From positions 1 through 64,000 of the forward strand of contig DAIDGV010000010.1 in NCBI GenBank assembly GCA_027452205.1: a stretch of 64,000 bases of DNA, given 5' to 3'. Source of the DNA: a candidate division FCPU426 bacterium. Lineage in GTDB: Bacteria > Oederibacteriota > Muellerivitia > Muellerivitales > Muellerivitaceae. Positions within the stretch are counted from its first letter, which is position 1, and the number at the start of each line of letters is the position of its first letter. The position numbers and the translations under genes are program-made. Of the stretch, positions 16,248-22,810 are shown piece by piece. The notes under the pieces are model-generated. The model saw only the letters and a list, made by a program, of their open reading frames with translations, had not been told where the DNA came from and made no database searches.

Positions 16248-17672
16248 ATGAAATCCGATAAAACCGGTATATACGAGCCTGTGGACGCCTCCCCGGTGAA
16301 ATCTTTTTTTGTGAAGATGTTAACAAGAGACATAACTTTGTCCGAAGCCATTCTCGATCTTCTGGATAATTGTGTGGATGGTGTCTTGCGAACCCATGGA
16401 AAAGATGCGACCGATAAACCGTACAAGGGTTTCTATGCAAACATAGAGTTTGATGAAGAACACTTTATGATTGAAGATAACTGTGGCGGTATACCTTGGG
16501 ATTTACACGACTATGCTTTCCGAATGGGGAGAGCAGAGGCACGTCCTAAAGATGCACCTGGGACGGTCGGAGTCTATGGAATAGGTATGAAGCGTGCCAT
16601 TTTTAAGATGGGCGAAGATTGTTTGATAACGACGAAAAACGAAAAGAATTCTTACGAAGTTCACATAACGCCGGCTTGGATAAATAAAGAAGATAATTGG
16701 AAAATTCCAGTAGCTGAAACGAAACATCCGTTGAAGATTAGTGGCACAACTATTCTTGTAATGAACTTAAATCCTGGAATATCTTCGCGGTTTGGAAAAG
16801 ATAAAGATCGATTCACAACTGAGTTGGAGCGGATGATCGCTACTCACTATGCTTTTATTATAAGTAAGGGTTTTGTTGTTAAGCTAAACAATAAAATTGT
16901 GGTTCCGAGGCCGGTCAAATTAATTTTTAATAAGCGTAAGGAAAAAAAGAAAGAAACTTCCATTCGTCCTTTTGTCTTTAAAACGGAAAAAGACGGAGTG
17001 AAAGTTTTCTTAACGGTGGGGTTTACTAGGCCCATTCCGACTGCGGAAGAAACTGCAAACGGAGATCAAATAAATGCGCCGAGATCATCTTTGGATGCTG
17101 GGTGGACAGTTGTTTGTAACGATAGAGCGGTATTGTATTGCGATCAAACCGAAATGACTGGTTGGGGCGAAGCGGGTGTGCCTCGGTACCACACACAATT
17201 CATTGCCATTTCTGGAATTGTAGAGTTTCGTTCTGAAGATCCTTCGAAATTACCGACGACAACCACGAAAAGAGGCATTGATGCTTCTTCACCTTTATAT
17301 CTTCAAGTGAAAAATAAAATGCGAGAAGGCATGAAATTGTTTATCGATTTCACTAATAAATGGAAAGGTCTTGAAAGAGAATCCAAAGCTTTTATGGAAG
17401 CGGGAGAGGCTTTGTCGTTAACGGACTTGAAGATGGAGGTTGGTAATTTGACGCTCATGAGTACGAAAAGAACTGCTTTGGACGGAAAACAATTCAAGCC
17501 CAATCTACCTCTGCCTAAACGGGAGACGAGTAATACGAAGACTATTTCGTTTTCTAGGAAGGTAAATGAAATACAAGAAGTTGCTGAATATTTGTTTAAT
17601 GACAGAGATTCAAAACCTTCGGAAGTTGGTGAAGAGTGTTTTAAAACCGTTTTACGTGAAGCCAGAAAATGA
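16248..17672 (+). CDS. GHKL-family ATPase (MORC/MutL/Hsp90-like), defence-associated
   Basis: The 474-residue protein opens with a GHKL ATP-binding fold: motif N1 EAILDLLDNCVDG (residues 34-46, catalytic Glu and Mg-binding Asn), N2 IEDNCGGIP (about 77-85), N3 GTVGVYGIGMKRAIFKMG (about 105-122). A transducer-like beta domain and a charged helical C terminus follow. MORC-like GHKL ATPases occur in bacterial gene neighbourhoods with DNA methylases and Vsr-like endonucleases (described by Iyer, Abhiman and Aravind), where they are thought to remodel or license DNA cleavage. It overlaps the next gene by 4 nt (ATGA), so the two products probably act together. GAGGGTAGGTG precedes the ATG. Confidence 0.85.
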   Translation: MKSDKTGIYEPVDASPVKSFFVKMLTRDITLSEAILDLLDNCVDGVLRTHGKDATDKPYKGFYANIEFDEEHFMIEDNCGGIPWDLHDYAFRMGRAEARPKDAPGTVGVYGIGMKRAIFKMGEDCLITTKNEKNSYEVHITPAWINKEDNWKIPVAETKHPLKISGTTILVMNLNPGISSRFGKDKDRFTTELERMIATHYAFIISKGFVVKLNNKIVVPRPVKLIFNKRKEKKKETSIRPFVFKTEKDGVKVFLTVGFTRPIPTAEETANGDQINAPRSSLDAGWTVVCNDRAVLYCDQTEMTGWGEAGVPRYHTQFIAISGIVEFRSEDPSKLPTTTTKRGIDASSPLYLQVKNKMREGMKLFIDFTNKWKGLERESKAFMEAGEALSLTDLKMEVGNLTLMSTKRTALDGKQFKPNLPLPKRETSNTKTISFSRKVNEIQEVAEYLFNDRDSKPSEVGEECFKTVLREARK

Positions 17673-18664
17673 AGCATCCCGCTTATCATTTGAGATACAA
17701 CAAAGCTGTCGATAGATTTAGATTGGTTGAAATTTTACGCGTCCTCGAAAAAAATAAATTCAACTTAAATAAATATACGTATTACGGTTTAGGTGGACCA
17801 TTTCTAGAAGACTTCAGATTGATGGGTGAATTCTTTCCGGCGATGCGCATGGTTTCTATGGAAGCGGATTCTGACACTCATAGGCGTCAAAAGTTTCATC
17901 AACCGCATAAGCGAATCGAGCTCAAGAGGATCAAAACTAGTTCGTTTATAGCTCAGTTTCAACCGCGTGGGCGTAATGTTTTCTGGCTGGACTATACAGG
18001 TTTGGAGCCTGCTTGCTTTGATGATTTTTCGGCATTGTTGTCGAAAATGACAGAGTACAGCATTGTGAAAATAACTTTGAATGCCGAAATGAAGGACTAT
18101 CCACCTGAGAAAATCAGGTCCATTGTTGATACGCAAACCCAGATTGCTGAAGAAGCGAAGTTTGTTCAACTCTTCAGGGACAAGTTTGGCGAATATGTTC
18201 CGGCAGATTTGACGTACAACTCATTTAAACCCTATAGAATGGCTGCCTTAGTAGAAGAAATGGTGAAAATAGCAGCACAAGGTGCGTTGCCGCATACCGA
18301 TGATGATGCTCTTCGGTTTCAGTTATTGGATTCTTGTTATTATTCAGATCAGACTCAAATGATTTGTGTTACCGGCATAGTTTGTAATGACGATCAGTTT
18401 AAAGTTTTTGAAAAGTATTTTGATGGAAATAGTAATGTGAATTTTATTTGGACTCAACCTGTGAAAATCGACATTCCTATTTTGAGCACTAAAGAACGAC
18501 TTCACATTGAAAAGCATCTGCCGCGCCAAGGTGATCCGGGTATTTATCTCAATAAAAGATTGGGATATAAAATTGATAATACCTTAGAGCGCTCTCGCGC
18601 CGGATTAAAACAATACGCTCAGTATTCGGCTTTTCTTCCTTATTTTGTTAAATCGACGCCGTGA
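17669..18664 (+). CDS. Unknown Rossmann/methyltransferase-like protein coupled to the GHKL ATPase
   Basis: A 331-residue protein that I cannot assign to a characterised family. The first half resembles a Rossmann-fold methyltransferase: LRYNKAVDR (residues 9-17), YYGLGGPFLEDFRLM (a glycine-rich loop, about 39-53), an acidic end of strand 2 in MVSMEADSDTHRRQKF (about 62-77), and VFWLDYTGLEP (about 103-113) at the motif IV position. The C-terminal third is helical without clear motifs. No PD-(D/E)XK motif stands out. The ATG lies inside the ATPase stop (ATGA), so translation is probably coupled. It could modify DNA, RNA or a protein, or be a non-catalytic effector. Confidence 0.6.
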   Translation: MKHPAYHLRYNKAVDRFRLVEILRVLEKNKFNLNKYTYYGLGGPFLEDFRLMGEFFPAMRMVSMEADSDTHRRQKFHQPHKRIELKRIKTSSFIAQFQPRGRNVFWLDYTGLEPACFDDFSALLSKMTEYSIVKITLNAEMKDYPPEKIRSIVDTQTQIAEEAKFVQLFRDKFGEYVPADLTYNSFKPYRMAALVEEMVKIAAQGALPHTDDDALRFQLLDSCYYSDQTQMICVTGIVCNDDQFKVFEKYFDGNSNVNFIWTQPVKIDIPILSTKERLHIEKHLPRQGDPGIYLNKRLGYKIDNTLERSRAGLKQYAQYSAFLPYFVKSTP

Positions 18665-18693
18665 CGTTTTCAATTGTGTTCCAGTGAAATTCG

Positions 18694-19107
18694 ATGACCG
18701 ATATTTTTTCTAGAAAAAAGCGCAGTTTGATAATGTCGAGCATTAAGTCTAAAAACACTTCATCTGAAAGAACAGTTTTAAACATTTTGCGGCGCAAAGA
18801 GTTTCGATTTTGCAGGAACTATGGAAAGTTGCCCGGGAAACCAGATTTTGTTTTTTTAAAACAGAAGAAAATTATTTTTGTTAATGGCTGTTTTTGGCAC
18901 GGCCATAAGGTTTGTAATAAACGGTCTAAAACTAATAGAAAGTTTTGGGACGGAAAGATTGAGAAGAATATTATCCGAGACATGAAAGTTAAAAGAATAT
19001 TACGTAAAAAAGGTTGGAAGACATTTGTTGTTTGGAGTTGCGAGACGCGTAGTCAAAAGCGTATTTTGCCCTTAGAACATAGAATTTTAAGATTTTTAAA
19101 GAATTAG
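18694..19107 (+). CDS. vsr: Very short patch repair endonuclease (Vsr)
   Basis: The 137-residue length and motifs match Vsr: RSLIMSSIKSKNTSSE at the N terminus, LPGKPDFVF with the metal-binding Asp (about residues 45-53), and the Zn-site/catalytic HxH segment NGCFWHGHKVC (about 66-76). Vsr nicks next to T:G mismatches produced by deamination of 5-methylcytosine, so pairing with the C5-methyltransferase three genes upstream is expected. In GHKL-type islands a Vsr-like nuclease may instead be the effector. AT-rich like the rest of the island. Confidence 0.93.
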   Translation: MTDIFSRKKRSLIMSSIKSKNTSSERTVLNILRRKEFRFCRNYGKLPGKPDFVFLKQKKIIFVNGCFWHGHKVCNKRSKTNRKFWDGKIEKNIIRDMKVKRILRKKGWKTFVVWSCETRSQKRILPLEHRILRFLKN

Positions 19108-19424
19108 AGAATTTGTCTCTGAAACTATTTAATTTTCCGCAATTTGATAGCCACTATCTGTAGATCCTAGGTTTCTTATTGGATGATTTGAGAACTGTAT
19201 TAAACCTGTATTCTTCAACCTTCATTCATGAGTCGGAAATTAGGGAAATGCTGTAGTGATCTGCAAAGGTCGTAAGTTCATTAAGTTAAAGGAGTAGCTC
19301 AAAAAAACCCTTATTTTGACCATTTTCGACCCACGAAGTTAAATCTTAAACCCGGCCACTTTCCTCTGATTTCTCCCCACCTCCACCCACCCATGTAAAA
19401 CCTTCAAAAATATACGAAATATGC
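19108..19424 (+). other. AT-rich gap between the island and the dcw promoter, no gene
   Basis: No plausible coding frame, tRNA or conserved RNA is seen. Base composition shifts from AT-rich to mixed around 19300, which probably marks the right edge of the acquired island. I could not find a target duplication matching the left side. Confidence 0.5.
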
Positions 19425-19453
19425 TTGACCATACCTTTATTCGCCCATAAGAT
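19425..19453 (+). promoter_or_regulatory. Sigma-70-type promoter of the dcw cluster
   Basis: TTGACC (19425-19430), a 17-nt spacer, TAAGAT (19448-19453). Its location immediately upstream of MraZ-type boxes supports it as the main cluster promoter. Confidence 0.7.
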
Positions 19454-19486
19454 GGGGCCAAGTGGGAATAAGTGGAGAAAAGTGGG
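19452..19486 (+). promoter_or_regulatory. MraZ operator: four 10-bp-spaced boxes
   Basis: ATGGG (19452), GTGGG (19462), GTGGA (19472) and GTGGG (19482) repeat at exactly 10-bp intervals. The known MraZ site consists of three or four TGGGN repeats with 10-bp periodicity at the mraZ promoter. The array overlaps the -10 and start region, consistent with autorepression of the whole cluster. Confidence 0.85.
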
Positions 19487-19531
19487 GAATATCTCTAGAA
19501 TTCCTTATTTTTCAAGGGTTTGGAGAAGTCC

Positions 19532-19990
19532 ATGTTTCGAGGGATATTTCATAATTCCATCGACGAAAAAGGCAGGGTGAGCATCCCAGCCCGATTTCGG
19601 GACCAGATCCAAAACAACCACAGCACCCCGCTAGTGCTCACGCTGGGATTCGATCAATGCCTCTTTCTATACCCCTCCGATACCTGGCAGAAGATCGAGG
19701 AGAAGCTTTCCTCGATGGACAGCCTCAACGCTGAAGTCCGGCAGTTCCAGCGGACCATTATGCGGGCCACCGATGAGGTGGACCTGGACCAACAAGGACG
19801 CATCGTCATCAGCCCGGTACTCCGCAAAGAAGCGGGCCTGGGCAAAAGCGTGGTCATTGTGGGTCTTTTGAACCGCATTGAGATCTGGGACAAACAAAAG
19901 TACGAGAGCTACCACACTCAATCCTCGCAATCTCTGGAGCTGTTAGGCCAGAAACTCTCGGACAAGGGAATTCAGGACATCGCATTCTAA
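19532..19990 (+). CDS. mraZ: Transcriptional regulator MraZ
   Basis: The 152-residue protein carries the two AbrB-like half-domains of MraZ: FRGIFHNSIDEKGRVSIPAR (residues 2-21) and DLDQQGRIVISPVLRKEAGL (about 88-107). MraZ forms a ring oligomer that binds the repeated TGGGN boxes and represses the division/cell wall cluster. Matching boxes lie 46-80 nt upstream. The ATG at 19532 with GGAG upstream gives the canonical MFRG start; a TTG at 19520 is less likely. Confidence 0.95.
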   Translation: MFRGIFHNSIDEKGRVSIPARFRDQIQNNHSTPLVLTLGFDQCLFLYPSDTWQKIEEKLSSMDSLNAEVRQFQRTIMRATDEVDLDQQGRIVISPVLRKEAGLGKSVVIVGLLNRIEIWDKQKYESYHTQSSQSLELLGQKLSDKGIQDIAF

Positions 19991-20365
19991 AAGGCGAAGG
20001 CCATTTAGCTGTGATGAACATTGATGAAGGCTGATGAGGCCAACATTGAGTTCCTTAAAAGAAAAGGCTGAAACCTTTTCTATATAGAGGTAGCACCGCC
20101 AACGTAGGTCTGACGACCTACGGCTTTTTGGGCCGATGGGGATCGGGTCGAAAAGTTCACCACACACACCAAGAAACAACCTTCGTCCCTTGCGGGAACG
20201 GAGGGGCTTCAAAGCAGGGGGGATCCTAGCGGGCTTTTTCACGCTAGGTAAACCGGAAAACCTAAGGCGAACATCCATTTAACTAGGATGAACGCAGATG
20301 AACGCCGATAAAAGCGAACATCGATCTTGGGTGAACCGAACTAAAGCGCTGAAAGGAGACCGTTC
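19991..20365 (+). other. Leader region with several hairpins between mraZ and the STAS gene
   Basis: A 375-nt gap without a gene. It contains a half copy of the TTTAGC..GATGAA repeat (about 20000-20040), a hairpin AGAAAAGG/CCTTTTCT (20060-20081), a terminator-like hairpin (20103-20129), TCCC-TTGC-GGGA (about 20187), CCTAGCG/CGCTAGG (20225-20248), and a left arm of the GATGAACGCCGATAA family (about 20272-20322). The succession of stems inside an operon suggests attenuation or mRNA processing. Confidence 0.55.
20103..20129 (+). terminator. Terminator-like hairpin inside the dcw cluster
   Basis: A perfect 8-bp stem CGTAGGTC / GACCTACG with loop TGAC, followed by GCTTTTT. It would reduce read-through from mraZ into the rest of the cluster, or separate mraZ expression from it. 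Confidence 0.6.
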
Positions 20366-20704
20366 ATGGCCGTCGCACTCAACAATACCGAATCCATTAC
20401 CGTCCTACGCCTCGCCGGCGAAATCGGAAGTTCCGAAATGGACGCTCTCCTAGGCGTGATGAACGACATGGTTCTAACGAACCGCAGTGAGGTCGTCCTC
20501 AACTTCTCGCACGTGAGCCACATCTCTCTCAACGTCATTTCCGTGCTGGCCGAGCGCAAACAACGCTTTCAAGCTTTAGGCGGGGACATCAAGCTGGTCG
20601 GCTTGGCGCCCTACGTCGCGAACTTGTTCAAGCTGGTGGGCGCTTATTCTTTCTTCGATGTTCTGGCCAGTGAAGACGAGGCCGTTAACCGTTTTGAAAG
20701 CTGA
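20366..20704 (+). CDS. STAS-domain (anti-anti-sigma factor-like) protein
   Basis: A 112-residue single STAS domain similar to SpoIIAA/RsbV: SITVLRLAGEIGSSEMDALLGVM (residues 9-31), NRSEVVLNFSHVSHISLNVISVL (about 38-60) and GDIKLVGLAPYVANLFKLVGAYSFFDVL (about 71-98). In SpoIIAA the phosphorylated Ser sits just after the conserved DxS; here the equivalent stretch is HVSHISLNV with Ser residues but no clear DS pair. Its position between mraZ and rsmH is unusual and may link a partner-switching signal to division. GAAAGGAGACC precedes the ATG. No anti-sigma kinase is nearby. Confidence 0.85.
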   Translation: MAVALNNTESITVLRLAGEIGSSEMDALLGVMNDMVLTNRSEVVLNFSHVSHISLNVISVLAERKQRFQALGGDIKLVGLAPYVANLFKLVGAYSFFDVLASEDEAVNRFES

Positions 20705-21647
20705 CGATGTCCATCTACCGGTCCTCCTTCGGGAGACGGTAGAGCTGTTGTCACCCCCACCCAACGGGGTCGTTGTGGATTGCACGGTTGGGATGGGCGG
20801 CCACTCTTCGGAATTGCTGAAGCGGATCCCGAACGGTCGTCTGATCGGTTTAGACCAAGACAAAGAAGCACTCCAACACGCTCGGCTGAAACTGGATGAC
20901 CCCCGGGTCACTTTAGTGCAAGCCAACTTCGCCAACCTACTCGATGTCTTGAGTGATCTTTCTGTGAGCGAGGTCGACTGCGTGTTGATGGATATTGGCG
21001 TATCCTCTTTACAACTTGATAGCCCCGAGCGGGGCTTTTCCTTCCAACAAGCCGGTCCTTTGGACATGCGCATGGACCTGTCGGCCCCTTTAACGGCGGC
21101 GGACGTGGTGAACACCTATCCCGAAAAAAAGCTCGCCGATGTCATTTACGAATATGGCGAAGAACGCAAAAGCCGCCAATTGGCCAATGCCATCGTGCGC
21201 CACCGCGCGCAAAAGCCCTTTGAAACCACTGAAGAATTAGCCCATTTAGCCAAGCAGGTGCTGGGCAGCCCCCGGCCCAAGCATGGCGAGTCCTTCAAAC
21301 ACCCGGCCACCCGCTTGTTCCAAGCCCTGCGCATTGAAGTGAACCAAGAACTGGAAGTGCTTCAAAAGGCCCTGAAAGATGTGCTGTCGGTCTTGAAGAC
21401 CGGCGGACGTTTGGGGGTCATCACCTTTCATTCTCTCGAAGACCGCATCGTCAAACAGTACTTCAAACAAGAGAGTGTCGACTGCCTCTGTCCGCCCCAT
21501 ATCCCGCAATGTATCTGCGGCCACAAGGCCCAAGTGGAGATCCTGACAAGGAAGCCGGTCGTGGCCACCGATGAAGAAATGCAAATGAACCCCCGGTCCC
21601 GCAGCGCGAAGCTCCGCGTGGTGCGGAAACTGGCGGTGACGGCGTGA
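20658..21647 (+). CDS. rsmH: 16S rRNA (cytosine(1402)-N(4))-methyltransferase RsmH
   Basis: A 329-residue SAM-dependent enzyme that N4-methylates C1402 of 16S rRNA. HLPVLLRETVELL begins the conserved region. VVDCTVGMGGHSSELL is the SAM loop, MDIGVSSLQLDSPERGFSF the family signature, and GGRLGVITFHSLEDRIVK the C-terminal motif; the zinc-like CLCPPHIPQCICGH is also present. The start is uncertain: ATG 20658 overlaps the STAS gene by 47 nt, while TTG 20694 (GAGG 12 nt upstream) gives a more usual N terminus. The 3' end, coding KLAVTA, forms a GTGA overlap with the next small ORF. Confidence 0.95.
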   Translation: MFWPVKTRPLTVLKADDVHLPVLLRETVELLSPPPNGVVVDCTVGMGGHSSELLKRIPNGRLIGLDQDKEALQHARLKLDDPRVTLVQANFANLLDVLSDLSVSEVDCVLMDIGVSSLQLDSPERGFSFQQAGPLDMRMDLSAPLTAADVVNTYPEKKLADVIYEYGEERKSRQLANAIVRHRAQKPFETTEELAHLAKQVLGSPRPKHGESFKHPATRLFQALRIEVNQELEVLQKALKDVLSVLKTGGRLGVITFHSLEDRIVKQYFKQESVDCLCPPHIPQCICGHKAQVEILTRKPVVATDEEMQMNPRSRSAKLRVVRKLAVTA

Positions 21648-22006
21648 GAAAAGGAAATGGGAACCACAGATACACACGGATGAACACGGATGTTTTCGAA
21701 ACTGCAAACAAACTGCAACAGCAGTTTTTGCCACAGATGCAGGGGATACAGGGGATGAATCAAAACCTTTTGGGTTACAGCGCAAACCCAAATCAAAGCC
21801 TGTTTTCACTAGAGACACAGGGGATAAAGCGAAACCTTTTGGGTTACGGCGTAAACCTGATGCAAAGGCTATTTTTGACACGGATACGGGGGATAGAGGA
21901 AAACCATAATTCTGAATTCTTAATTTTGAATTATGAATTGTTGTGTCCCCTGCATCCCCTGCATCTGTGGCTAAAGAAGGACTTAGCCTTGGGGGTGACC
22001 GCTTGA
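21644..22006 (+). CDS. Repeat-encoded coupling ORF between rsmH and ftsL (120 aa)
   Basis: An uninterrupted 120-codon frame that starts at a GTG inside the rsmH stop (GTGA) and ends in a TGA overlapping the TTG of ftsL (TTGA). The whole ORF consists of palindromic repeat DNA: aaccacagatacacacgg-type arms at 21652-21690, a gccacagatgcagggg left arm at 21729-21758, and the matching right arm cctgcatctgtggct at 21944-21976. The predicted peptide (FLPQMQGIQGM ... PLHPLHLWLKKDL) has no known domain. It is probably a by-product of the repeat, yet the exact overlaps suggest ribosomes traverse it to reach ftsL. Confidence 0.5.
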   Translation: MRKGNGNHRYTRMNTDVFETANKLQQQFLPQMQGIQGMNQNLLGYSANPNQSLFSLETQGIKRNLLGYGVNLMQRLFLTRIRGIEENHNSEFLILNYELLCPLHPLHLWLKKDLALGVTA

Positions 22007-22443
22007 ACAATTTCACTCCCAACGCTGTGAAGGAGCAATTCTTTGAGCGGGCGAACGACGCCATCGACGCTGGTCTTTTCTGGCGGGGCAATTTAGCCAA
22101 GGCCGTGCGCCAAAAGGATATCAAGGGCACCCTGTCGGGCATCCTGGTCATCAGCCTGGTGCTGTTCCTTTATGTGTGGCAGCACATGCAGGTGGTCAAG
22201 CTCAGCTATGAAGTGCAGGAACTGAAACAACAAAAACAACAACTGACCAACGAATACTATTACCTGAAATACAAGATGGGCGATGTGAACAGCATGGCCA
22301 GGGTGGAGACCATCGCGCGGGAACAGCTTCACATGGATACGCCCCGGACCGACCAAGTGGTGATCTTGGATGATAGCTACTCGGTGCTGCCGAAGTGGAT
22401 GACCTTCTGGAAAAAGACCGCCACGGTGGGGGTCAGTCGATGA
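22003..22443 (+). CDS. ftsL: Cell division protein FtsL-like
   Basis: A 146-residue bitopic protein at the ftsL position between rsmH and ftsI. A cytoplasmic N terminus of about 40 residues precedes one transmembrane helix (GTLSGILVISLVLFLYVWQHM, about residues 41-61), then a leucine-zipper-like coiled coil (KLSYEVQELKQQKQQLTNEYYYLKYKMGDV) and RVETIAREQLHM, the typical FtsL end. FtsL bridges FtsQ/FtsB with FtsW/FtsI at the septum. Start TTG at 22003 with GGGGGTGA upstream; it overlaps the preceding ORF stop by 4 nt. Stop overlaps the next small ORF (ATGA). Confidence 0.88.
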   Translation: MNNFTPNAVKEQFFERANDAIDAGLFWRGNLAKAVRQKDIKGTLSGILVISLVLFLYVWQHMQVVKLSYEVQELKQQKQQLTNEYYYLKYKMGDVNSMARVETIAREQLHMDTPRTDQVVILDDSYSVLPKWMTFWKKTATVGVSR

Positions 22444-22670
22444 AAACTAAAACCCACAACGGCAATGGAACAATGATGAATGCTGATGAACGCCGATACG
22501 GCAATACCGGAACCTCTTTGAGGTTAACGACGAAAGGCGATTTAGCTTTGATAAAGACTGATAAAGATGGATACGGCAAAACCAATTCCATCTTTGGTTT
22601 CATCAATGTTCATCAATGTCCATCATTGCTAAATAAGGCTTCGCTTCTATCTGTGGCGGTGACCGCATGA
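22440..22670 (+). CDS. Repeat-encoded coupling ORF after ftsL (76 aa)
   Basis: Starts with an ATG inside the ftsL stop (ATGA at 22440-22443) and ends in ATGA at 22667-22670, which starts the next small ORF. The DNA is an element of the TTTAGCTTTGATAAAGACTG family; its palindromic right arm is catcaatgttcatcaatgtc. The peptide LALIKTDKDGYGKTNSIFGF is read in the same frame as in the copies at 25200, 25300 and 33000. It ends in SVAVTA, the same residues that end rsmH and ftsW. No known domain. Confidence 0.5.
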   Translation: MKTKTHNGNGTMMNADERRYGNTGTSLRLTTKGDLALIKTDKDGYGKTNSIFGFINVHQCPSLLNKASLLSVAVTA

Positions 22671-22810
22671 AAAATCTGCACGGCCATTTTGCTTTGATAA
22701 AGACTGATAAAGATGGATGTGGCCAAACCAAAACGTTTTTTGGGTTCATCAATTTTTATCAACGTTCATCAAAGCTAAATGATGTTTTGTCTTTGGGGGT
22801 GTCTAAGTGA
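22667..22810 (+). CDS. Repeat-encoded coupling ORF before ftsI (47 aa), copy 1
   Basis: A 47-codon frame (MKNLHGHFALIKTDKDG ... LSLGVSK) that starts in the preceding stop (ATGA) and stops in the ftsI start (GTGA at 22807-22810). TTTGGGGGTG at its 3' end serves as the likely ribosome-binding site for ftsI. A close relative lies at 25280-25423 in front of murE; their first 14 codons are identical in DNA. Confidence 0.5.
   Translation: MKNLHGHFALIKTDKDGCGQTKTFFGFINFYQRSSKLNDVLSLGVSK

Noticed and set aside
15104-19107. Naming the island as a specific published defence system
   Set aside because: The component set resembles GHKL/methylase/Vsr neighbourhoods, but I cannot match the 331-residue protein to a named system without a search.
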